Of a stretch of 15,489 bases of DNA, positions 8,131-14,561 are shown in pieces. Origin of the DNA: an uncultured Sphingomonadales bacterium (GTDB taxonomy: Bacteria > Pseudomonadota > Alphaproteobacteria > Sphingomonadales > Sphingomonadaceae). Under the pieces are notes generated by a model. The model saw nothing but the letters and a program-made list of their open reading frames with translations, did no database searches and had not been told where the DNA came from. The stretch is from positions 1-15,489 of the forward strand of contig CAIKKO010000572.1 in NCBI GenBank assembly GCA_903828025.1. The letters are read 5' to 3'. Numbering within the stretch: the stretch's first letter is position 1; each line of letters opens with the position of its first letter. A program made the translations under genes and the position numbers.

Positions 8131-8148
8131 TGCAAGTGTTTACTTGCA
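8131..8148. promoter_or_regulatory. Perfect inverted repeat, candidate operator in divergent region
   Basis: TGCAAGTGTTTACTTGCA: 7-base arms (8131-8137, 8142-8148) around GTTT. It lies in the 170-base gap between the divergent MDR oxidoreductase (start 8025) and DUF4197 gene (start 8196), 47 bases before the latter. Size and symmetry suit a dimeric repressor (for example TetR or MarR type), but no regulator gene is next to it. The short loop would also permit a small hairpin in RNA. Confidence 0.5.
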
Positions 8149-8195
8149 GGGGCGGCCCTCGCGGATCAAACTAAGGCAAATCTGGGGAGAGAACT

Positions 8196-8963
8196 ATGGC
8201 CATGAACACGCGCTTTTTGCTTGCAGCAGGGGGCTTGGCCGCATGTGTCGCCGTCCCGGGGGCGGCGCAGACGGCGCAGGACGCCGGGGCGCTACTGGGC
8301 CAGCTTCTGGGCTCGCCGACAAGCGCCGCGCCCTCACCCACCACACCGCCGCCGCCCGGGGTCACGAGCGGAGAGGCTTCCAGCGGGCTCAAACTCGCGC
8401 TGGGCAAGGCGGCCGAGCGGGTCGTGGGGCAACTGGGCCAGCCCGGCGGCTTTGCCAATGATCCCAAAGTGCGCATCGGACTGCCGGGCGCGCTGGGCAA
8501 GCTCGACGGGCTGTTCTCGATGCTCGACAAGGCCGGGGTGACCGACGGGCTTTCGGGCAAACTCAACGCGGCGGCCGAAGGCGCGGTGGGCAAGGCGCTC
8601 CCGCTGCTCAAGACCGCGATCACGCGCATGACGGTGACCGACGCGCTGGGCATCGTGACCGGCGGTGACACGTCTGCCACCGACTATTTCCGCCGCACGA
8701 TGGGCCCGAGCCTCCAGACCGAGATGCGCCCCGTGGTCGCGCATTCGCTATCGAATGTGAAAGCCTTCAAGGCGCTCGACGATTTCAGCGCGAAGAACAG
8801 TCTGGTGGCTGGCCAGTTCGGCGCGAAAGACCTCACCGGCTATGTCACGCAGAAGGCCAGCGACGGGGTGTTTCTCTACCTTGGCGAGCAGGAGCGCGCG
8901 ATCAGGTCCAACCCGCTGGGCACTGGCAGCTCGTTGATCGCGAAAATCTTCGGGCGGAAGTAG
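8196..8963 (+). CDS. DUF4197 domain protein, exported
   Basis: 255 residues. The N-terminal export signal (MNTRFLLAAGGLAACVAVPGAAQ) contains LAAC at 14-17, which satisfies a lipobox, but also a standard cleavage site after PGAA; whether it is a lipoprotein is open. A Pro/Ser/Thr-rich linker (about 40-60) precedes the DUF4197 domain (about 62-255), shown by KVRIGLPGALGKLDGL (91-106), AITRMTVTDALGIVTGGDTS (141-160), ATDYFRRTM (161-169), the RPVV stretch near 178 and LTGYVTQKASDGVFLYLGEQERAIR (213-237). The domain's function is not established. GGGGAGAG precedes ATG 8196; ATG 8202 is also possible. It is preceded by a divergent gap with an inverted repeat and ends in a hairpin shared with the converging c-di-GMP gene. 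Confidence 0.88.
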   Translation: MAMNTRFLLAAGGLAACVAVPGAAQTAQDAGALLGQLLGSPTSAAPSPTTPPPPGVTSGEASSGLKLALGKAAERVVGQLGQPGGFANDPKVRIGLPGALGKLDGLFSMLDKAGVTDGLSGKLNAAAEGAVGKALPLLKTAITRMTVTDALGIVTGGDTSATDYFRRTMGPSLQTEMRPVVAHSLSNVKAFKALDDFSAKNSLVAGQFGAKDLTGYVTQKASDGVFLYLGEQERAIRSNPLGTGSSLIAKIFGRK

Positions 8964-8979
8964 GGGCGCTCCCGCCCTA
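8961..8979. terminator. Hairpin containing both convergent stop codons
   Basis: TAGGGGCG (8961-8968) pairs with CGCCCTA (8973-8979) with one bulged G and a CTCC loop. The left arm starts with the TAG stop of the DUF4197 gene; the right arm ends with the complement of the TAG stop of the GGDEF-EAL-PilZ gene. It is a compact candidate for a two-way terminator or RNA 3'-end hairpin. There is no T-run, so intrinsic termination is uncertain. Confidence 0.42.
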
Positions 8980-11691
8980 ACCCACCTTGCGCTGGTTGGC
9001 GGCGGGGTCCGGGGGCGGCAAGTTGGACTTGATCGCAACCGCCGCGATGCGGCCATCGTCGTCAAGCTGGAGCGGCTGCGAGAATTCGACCCCCATGCGG
9101 TCCTCGCTCGCCCAGCGGCAGGTGGCGGTGACCGAATGGCCGTCCGACAGCTGGATGCGGAAAATCGTGCCCGGCGGCACATTCCACAGGCCTTCGATCA
9201 GCGCGCCGGTGAGCGACATGTTGCGCACCGTGCCGTTGTAGCTGTGACCGCCGTGGTCGAGCACGACCCGGCGCAGCATGGCCTGCCGCGCAGCGCGCGA
9301 CGAGCGCGGCCCGCGCGCGATGGCGATCAGGCCGGTGGCAAGGCGCGAGGCGGTGTTCACCGATGACAGCGGGCGCTCGTAGATATAGCCCTGCACATGG
9401 CTGCAGCCGAGCATGCGAACCAGATCAAGCTCGTCGAGCGTTTCCACGCCTTCGGCGGTGGTTTCCATGCCAAGCGCTTCGGCCAGGCTCACGATCGAGG
9501 CGATGATCGCGCCGTTGCGGCTACCCTGCTGAGTGGCGCCGCGCACGAACGATTGGTCGATCTTGATCTTGTCGAACGGCGCGCGCTTGAGATAGCCGAG
9601 CGAGGAATAGCCTGTGCCGAAATCATCGAGCGCAAGCCGCACGCCAATGCCCTTGAGCGCGCGGAACATGGCCTCGGTGCCGCTGTCGTCGCCCAGAAAC
9701 ACGCTTTCGGTGATTTCGAGCTCGAGCCGGTCAGCCTGCACGCCCGCTTGCGCCAGCGCACTGGTGACTTGCGCGGGGAGTGCGGGATTGGCGAATTGCA
9801 GCGGCGAGACGTTGACCGCGACGCGCACGTCCACAGGCCACGCGGCCATGTCCTGACAGGCGGTGCGCAGCGCCCATTCGCCGATCGTGACGATCAGGCC
9901 CGCATCTTCGGCGATGGGCACGAACTTGGCGGGCGAGATGAAACCGTGCCGCGGGTGGTTCCAGCGCAGCAGCGCCTCGAAGCCGGTGATCCGCTCGGTC
10001 GCGGTGTGCACCACGGGCTGGTAATAGAGCTCCAGATCGCCGTGCGTGATGGCATCGCGCAAGTCTTCCTCAAGCTGGCGGCGCTCTTCGGCATCGCTGT
10101 GAAGATCGGCGGCGTAGAAGTGATAGCGTCCGCGCCCGCCATCCTTGGCGGCATACAGCGCAAGGTCGGCATTGCGGATAAGCGCTTCGCTGGTCACGCC
10201 GTCATCGGGCGCAATGGCGATGCCCACCGAAGCCCCGATCATCACGCGGCTGGCTTCGATCACGTAAGCCTGGCTGAGCTGCTCGATGATCCGTTCGGCA
10301 AGATGGCCAAGTTGCTCGCGCGCGATCTTGCCCGCAAGAATCACCTGGAACTCGTCGCCGCCAAGCCGGCCGACCCGGCCCACGGTGCCGACGACGCGCT
10401 CGAGCCGCTGCGACACCTGCTTGAGCAGCGCGTCGCCCGCCGGGTGGCCAAGCGTATCGTTGACTTGCTTGAAGCGATCGAGATCGAGCAGGAACACCGC
10501 GCAATTGCGGTTCTGCGCTTGCGGGGCGTTGAGGATCTTTTCCAGCGTCTGCGACATCTGGAAGCGGTTGGACAGACCCGTCAGCGAATCGAAATGCGCG
10601 AGGCGCGAGGCGTGTTCCTGCGAGCGGCGCTTTTCGGTGAGGTCGGTGCCCGAGCCGCGAAAGCCCTGGAAGTTGTTGAAGGTATCGTAGGTCGGCCGGC
10701 CCGTGACCGACCACCAGCGCTCTTCGCCGTGCACCGCCGCGCGCACGGCCAACTCGCTGAAGCTGGACCGGGCTGACAAGTGGAAGGCGAGCGTGCGTTC
10801 GCCCTCGCCCGATTGCTCGTTCGGATTGAACAGCTCGGCAAAAGGCCGCCCGATCAACGCGCCGACCTCGCGGCCGAGCGTTTCAGCAACCGAACTGGAA
10901 AGATAAGTCAGCAGCCCGCGTCGGTCGGTTTCCCAGAACCAGCCCTGCCCGGTCTCTTCATAATCGGCGAGGATTTCCTGCGCGCGGGTCTGGACGCGGA
11001 CCCCTTCCTCGGCCGCCTCGCGGGCTTTGAGATCAATCTCGCGCTGGCGCAGATAGGCCGCCGCCGCGATCACGCCGCCGATCACCAGCGAGACGATCCC
11101 GCCGGAGATACTGGTGACCCACGTAACGCCGGACCACATCGCGACTTCTGCGGTCAGCATGCCCGCGAGCCGCCCCGATTCGGTAACCGTGGCCAGCAGC
11201 GAGATCGTCACCAGCAGGGCCATGGCCTGAACCCACGGGACTGAGCCGCTGGCCGCCCACATCCCGATGCCAATGCCGTAGATGAACAGCGGCAGGCCGA
11301 TCGAAGCGCCCATCAGGCCCATCCGCATCGCGGTGGAGTGATCGCCCTTGCTCTCGTAGTTCGATGTGAAGCGCGCCACGAACATCAAGGCCGAAGCCAG
11401 CAGCGCAAGAACCGGAGCGATCGTGGGATGGATCGCGGCATTGGCGACCGCAAGCCCGCCCACGCCCAGCACCATCGGCAGCGCCATGTGCGGCCATTCG
11501 CGGGCGATCAGGCCGCGGCCTGGCCCGGTCCCGAACAGGAACGCAGCCCCCGCGACATCGGACCGGTCTACCGGGCTAATCGGAATCCGCTCGCGCCGCC
11601 GCTGCGTCCGCGCAAAATCGCGCACGACGCCCGCCTGTACAGGCAGCGGTTCGGACTTCGGTCCGCCAGGGTCCCCGGGCAATTCCTTCAT
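8977..11691 (-). CDS. Membrane GGDEF-EAL-PilZ protein (c-di-GMP turnover and sensing)
   Basis: 904 residues from ATG 11691-11689 (a TTG three codons earlier is possible; neither has a clear ribosome binding site). Order: basic cytoplasmic N-tail; five to six membrane segments (about 68-214); a PAS-like sensor (about 245-352, GWFWETDRRGLLTYLSSS); a GGDEF domain (about 365-525, RLGGDEF with GGDEF at 444-448); an EAL domain (about 540-785) with FEALLRW, NVSPLQF, LEITES, DDFGTGYSS, KIDQSFV, AEGVET and VQGY all intact; and a C-terminal PilZ domain (about 793-880) with an arginine cluster and NMSLTG matching (D/N)xSxxG. It probably both makes and breaks cyclic di-GMP at the inner membrane and binds it through PilZ. 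The RxxD inhibitory site before GGDEF is replaced by GTVG (435-438). The net activity cannot be read from sequence. It diverges from the PhaZ-like gene across about 176 bases. Confidence 0.93.
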   Translation of the reverse strand: MKELPGDPGGPKSEPLPVQAGVVRDFARTQRRRERIPISPVDRSDVAGAAFLFGTGPGRGLIAREWPHMALPMVLGVGGLAVANAAIHPTIAPVLALLASALMFVARFTSNYESKGDHSTAMRMGLMGASIGLPLFIYGIGIGMWAASGSVPWVQAMALLVTISLLATVTESGRLAGMLTAEVAMWSGVTWVTSISGGIVSLVIGGVIAAAAYLRQREIDLKAREAAEEGVRVQTRAQEILADYEETGQGWFWETDRRGLLTYLSSSVAETLGREVGALIGRPFAELFNPNEQSGEGERTLAFHLSARSSFSELAVRAAVHGEERWWSVTGRPTYDTFNNFQGFRGSGTDLTEKRRSQEHASRLAHFDSLTGLSNRFQMSQTLEKILNAPQAQNRNCAVFLLDLDRFKQVNDTLGHPAGDALLKQVSQRLERVVGTVGRVGRLGGDEFQVILAGKIAREQLGHLAERIIEQLSQAYVIEASRVMIGASVGIAIAPDDGVTSEALIRNADLALYAAKDGGRGRYHFYAADLHSDAEERRQLEEDLRDAITHGDLELYYQPVVHTATERITGFEALLRWNHPRHGFISPAKFVPIAEDAGLIVTIGEWALRTACQDMAAWPVDVRVAVNVSPLQFANPALPAQVTSALAQAGVQADRLELEITESVFLGDDSGTEAMFRALKGIGVRLALDDFGTGYSSLGYLKRAPFDKIKIDQSFVRGATQQGSRNGAIIASIVSLAEALGMETTAEGVETLDELDLVRMLGCSHVQGYIYERPLSSVNTASRLATGLIAIARGPRSSRAARQAMLRRVVLDHGGHSYNGTVRNMSLTGALIEGLWNVPPGTIFRIQLSDGHSVTATCRWASEDRMGVEFSQPLQLDDDGRIAAVAIKSNLPPPDPAANQRKVG

Positions 11692-11737
11692 CGGTGTCAA
11701 ATGCGCCGAATGGCTTTGAAAAACCGTTAAGCAAACC

Positions 11738-11763
11738 GGAACCTGCGCCGAATTTCTGCGGTT
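11738..11763 (+). promoter_or_regulatory. Possible EcfG-type general stress promoter
   Basis: GGAAC (11738-11742) is followed 17 bases later by GGTT (11760-11763). The alphaproteobacterial general-stress sigma factor EcfG prefers roughly GGAAC and CGTT at this spacing, so one base of the -10 differs. It faces the PhaZ-like hydrolase, about 105 bases before its GTG. This is a pattern match only. Confidence 0.3.
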
Positions 11764-11856
11764 TTCCGAAGGTTTTGTTTTGCTGCGGGTGCGAGAGTGC
11801 TAGAGGCCGACGCGTTCGCTGCGTTTTGCGAGCCCGTTTTGATTTGTTTGATTACC

Positions 11857-11861
11857 AAGGA
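11857..11861 (+). promoter_or_regulatory. Ribosome binding site that sets the GTG start of the PhaZ-like gene
   Basis: AAGGA lies six bases before GTG 11868, an ideal distance. It favours this GTG over the in-frame GTG at 11694 or ATG at 11892. Confidence 0.65.
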
Positions 11862-11867
11862 TCCCGT

Positions 11868-12692
11868 GTGAGCTCGACCGCCAGCTACTCGATGATCGGC
11901 GTTGCCGGCCGGCGCCTTCGCGTTGGCCAGTGGCACACCAGCCCGGCCAGTTCGGGCAAGTCTTCAAGCCCGGCCCAGCGCCCGCTGGTGATCTTCGGCG
12001 GAATCGGCATGAACATGGAAATGCTGGATCCGATCGCGAGCCGCATGCCGGGGCGCCGGGTGCTGAGCTTCGACATGCCAGGTATCGGTCAGTCGCCCGA
12101 TCCGATCTTCCCGTACACCATTCCGCACATGGCGCTCACGCTCGCCGCGCTGCTCGACCGGCTGCATATCGAAACGGTCGACCTGCTCGGCATCAGCTGG
12201 GGCGGCGCGGTGGTGCAGCAGTTTGCCTTCCAGCACCGCGCGCGCACCGGCAAGCTGGTGCTGGCGGCAACTTCGGCCGGGGGCACGATGATCCCGGGCA
12301 ATCCTTCGATGATCAGCCAGATGCTTGATCCGATGGAATATTCCGTCGAGAAAACGCTGCGCCGCAACCTTGCCATGTTCTACAACGGCGGCGGGGCGGA
12401 GCGGGTCTCGCTCAATGCCGCCACCGCGCCCTCACCGCTCGGCTGGAGCTGCCAGCTCGCCGCATTCGGGAGCTGGAGCAGCGCGCCGTTCCTGCCGTTG
12501 CTGGGCATGCCGGTACTGATCATGGCCGATGCCGACGACCAGTTGATCCCGCCAGCCAACGCGCATTTCCTGCACAATGCGATTCCGGGCAGCCAGCTCG
12601 ATATGGCCGAAGGCGGCGGGCACTTGTTCATGTTGTCGCGCCCCGATGCGTTTATCGCAAAGCTCAACGCGTTTCTGGACGCTTCGAAATAG
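11868..12692 (+). CDS. Alpha/beta hydrolase, intracellular PHA depolymerase (PhaZ)-like
   Basis: 274 residues from GTG 11868, chosen because AAGGA lies six bases upstream and the domain begins soon after; the open frame back to 11694 encodes a Cys/Arg-rich stretch unlike the family. The alpha/beta hydrolase fold shows VIFGGIGMNMEM (41-52, oxyanion region), SFDMPGIGQS (67-76), the nucleophile elbow GISWGG (S110), KLVLAATSAGGTMIPGNP (129-146), the acid in DADDQLIP (D223 or D224) and GGGHLFMLSRPDAF (H252). The GISWGGA, LVLAATSAGG, D-D-x-LIP and GHLF motifs match the medium-chain-length PHA depolymerase family of pseudomonads, which releases hydroxyalkanoate monomers from storage granules. No PHA synthase or phasin gene is in the window, so a related ester hydrolase cannot be excluded. 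No signal peptide is seen, which suits a cytosolic enzyme. Confidence 0.8.
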   Translation: MSSTASYSMIGVAGRRLRVGQWHTSPASSGKSSSPAQRPLVIFGGIGMNMEMLDPIASRMPGRRVLSFDMPGIGQSPDPIFPYTIPHMALTLAALLDRLHIETVDLLGISWGGAVVQQFAFQHRARTGKLVLAATSAGGTMIPGNPSMISQMLDPMEYSVEKTLRRNLAMFYNGGGAERVSLNAATAPSPLGWSCQLAAFGSWSSAPFLPLLGMPVLIMADADDQLIPPANAHFLHNAIPGSQLDMAEGGGHLFMLSRPDAFIAKLNAFLDASK

Positions 12693-12720
12693 GGTTTTGG
12701 CCCGACAGGACCGCGGCGGA

Positions 12721-12749
12721 TTGACCGGCGCGCCATCCTCTGACTTAAT
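12721..12749 (+). promoter_or_regulatory. Candidate sigma-70-type promoter for the amidohydrolase operon
   Basis: TTGACC (12721-12726) and CTTAAT (12744-12749) are separated by 17 bases, matching the -35/-10 consensus at 5 and 4 of 6 positions. It lies in the 120-base gap after the PhaZ-like gene; a start near 12756 would give a leader of about 57 bases. Confidence 0.42.
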
Positions 12750-12760
12750 CGCGCGATTAA
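12745..12760. promoter_or_regulatory. Perfect 16-bp palindrome, candidate operator
   Basis: TTAATCGCGCGATTAA is an uninterrupted perfect palindrome that overlaps the candidate -10 element and the expected transcription start of the amidohydrolase/dehydrogenase pair. A bound dimeric repressor would block RNA polymerase here. No matching regulator gene is visible in the window. Confidence 0.5.
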
Positions 12761-12812
12761 ACGTAGCGCTGGCCATAACGAGTCGGGCGCGCGGGGGAAA
12801 AGGAGCCTGCCG

Positions 12813-14561
12813 ATGCCTGCTTATGATCTCATCATCCGGGGCGGTACCATCGTCGACGGGACGGGGCTTCCCCGCTTTACCGGCGATCTGGCGGTGAAAA
12901 ATGGGTTGATCGCAGCAGTCGGCAAAGTCTCGGGCAGCGCAGCGCAAGAGATCGACGCGAGCGGCAAAGTCGTCGCGCCCGGCTGGGTCGATATCCACAC
13001 GCACTATGACGGGCAGGCGACCTGGGATCAGGAAATGGCGCCCTCGTCGTGGCACGGTGTCACCACGCTGGTGATGGGCAACTGCGGTGTCGGTTTCGCG
13101 CCCGCCGCGCCTGATCGGCATGCCTGGCTGATCGCCCTGATGGAAGGCGTCGAAGACATTCCCGGCACCGCGCTCGCCGAAGGGCTCAAGTGGGACTGGG
13201 AGACGTTCCCGCAGTATCTCGATGCGCTCGAACGCCTGTCGCGCAGCGTCGATGTGGCGACCCACGTGCCGCACGGAGCGGTGCGCGCGTATGTGCTGGG
13301 CGACCGCGAGAAGCCCGGCGCGGTCCCGACCGATGCCGATATCGAGGCGATGTCCGCGATTGTCGAGGAAGGCCTGCGCGCGGGCGCACTCGGCTTTTCG
13401 ACCAGCCGGACGGTGATCCACAAGTCGGTCGACGGCGAAGTGGTGCCCGGCACCACCGCCACGGCGGAGGAGCTGATCCGCATCGGCCGCGCGATGGGCC
13501 GCGTGGGCCACGGCGTGTTCGAAATGGCCAGCGACATGAAGCGCGAATGGGATGAGTTCGGCTGGATGGGCGCGCTCAGCCGCGAAACCGGCCTCCCCGT
13601 GACGTTCGCCGCGCTGCAATCCATGGCCAAGGAACTGCCGCTGTCCGAACAGATCGCCGAAATGGAGCGCCAGAACGCGACCGGGGCGAACATCGTCGCG
13701 CAGATCGCGCTGCGCGGCAACGGCATCGTGATGAACTGGCGCGGCACGGTGCACCCGTTCCGCTTCCGCCCCTCGTGGGCCGCGATCGAGGCGCTGCCGT
13801 GGGACGAGCAGCTCGCCCGGCTGCGCGATCCCGCGTTCAAGGCACAGCTGCTGGGCGAGGCCAACGTCTATCCAGAAAGCGACATTATCCACCTCTTCCG
13901 CGCAATCGCCGAAGGCTGGGCGGGCCAGTTCGAGATGGACGCAAGCTTCGACTATGAACCGCAGGCCGATGCCAGCGTGGCTGCCCGCGCGGCGGCCAGT
14001 GGGGTTTCGCCCGAAGCCTATGCCTATGATCTGATGCTGGCGGATGACGGCACCGGGTTCATTTATCTGCCCATTCTCAACTACATGGACGGCAATCTCG
14101 ATTTCCTCGAGGCGCTGCAGGCGCGTGACGATTGCGTGAACTCGCTTTCTGACGGCGGCGCGCATTGCGGCACGATCTGCGACGCGGCCTCGCCCACGTT
14201 CATGCTCCAGCATTGGGTGCGGGACCGGGCGCGCGGCGGGCGGCTGACGCTGGAGCAGGCGGTCAAGCGGCAGTGCCATGATACCGCGCGGCTTTATGGC
14301 CTCGATGATCGCGGCGTGCTCGCGCCGGGCATGCTGGCCGATATCAATCTGATCGACATGGACGCGTTGCAGCTGGGCAAGCCGTGGCTGGCGTTCGATC
14401 TCCCCGCAGGCGGCAAGCGCCTGCTGCAAAAGGCAGACGGCTATGTCTGCACCATCAAATCGGGCGTGGTGACGTTCCGCGATGGCAGCTGGACCGGCGC
14501 AGTGCCGGGCGGGCTCATTCGCGGGCCGCAACGCGCCGAAGCTCTGGAGGCCGCAGAATGA
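12813..14561 (+). CDS. D-aminoacylase-type amidohydrolase (N-acyl-D-amino-acid deacylase family)
   Basis: 582 residues, start ATG 12813 with AAGGAG seven bases upstream. The amidohydrolase fold opens with YDLIIRGGTIVDGTG and GLIAAVG, then VAPGWVDIHTHYDGQ (metal-binding H62 and H64, D66) and GNCGVGFAP, whose C91 matches the metal-bridging cysteine of D-aminoacylases. Further on lie ALGFSTSR (about 194-201) and LSDGGAHCG (about 447-455, catalytic Asp). The closing KRQCHDTARLYGLDDRGVLAPGMLADINLID is the standard composite-domain return. The enzyme should hydrolyse an amide, N-acyl amino acid or cyclic amide in the cytosol; substrate and stereochemistry are not fixed by sequence, and sphingomonads carry many copies annotated only as amidohydrolase. 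It overlaps the next gene by ATGA (14558-14561), so the two are translationally coupled. Confidence 0.87.
   Translation: MPAYDLIIRGGTIVDGTGLPRFTGDLAVKNGLIAAVGKVSGSAAQEIDASGKVVAPGWVDIHTHYDGQATWDQEMAPSSWHGVTTLVMGNCGVGFAPAAPDRHAWLIALMEGVEDIPGTALAEGLKWDWETFPQYLDALERLSRSVDVATHVPHGAVRAYVLGDREKPGAVPTDADIEAMSAIVEEGLRAGALGFSTSRTVIHKSVDGEVVPGTTATAEELIRIGRAMGRVGHGVFEMASDMKREWDEFGWMGALSRETGLPVTFAALQSMAKELPLSEQIAEMERQNATGANIVAQIALRGNGIVMNWRGTVHPFRFRPSWAAIEALPWDEQLARLRDPAFKAQLLGEANVYPESDIIHLFRAIAEGWAGQFEMDASFDYEPQADASVAARAAASGVSPEAYAYDLMLADDGTGFIYLPILNYMDGNLDFLEALQARDDCVNSLSDGGAHCGTICDAASPTFMLQHWVRDRARGGRLTLEQAVKRQCHDTARLYGLDDRGVLAPGMLADINLIDMDALQLGKPWLAFDLPAGGKRLLQKADGYVCTIKSGVVTFRDGSWTGAVPGGLIRGPQRAEALEAAE

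Noticed and set aside
9397..10776. Plus-strand open frame (459 codons) inside the GGDEF-EAL-PilZ gene
   Set aside because: His/Arg/Ala-rich antisense frame without motifs; the opposite strand encodes intact catalytic domains.
11694..11867. N-terminal extension of the PhaZ-like hydrolase from an upstream GTG
   Set aside because: The extra 58 residues are Cys/Arg-rich and unlike the family; the GTG at 11868 has a well-placed ribosome binding site.
12432..14531. Long minus-strand open frame (699 codons) opposite the amidohydrolase
   Set aside because: Its length follows from GC-rich codon use in the real gene; no family motifs are seen, and it runs across the intergenic promoter region and into the hydrolase gene.
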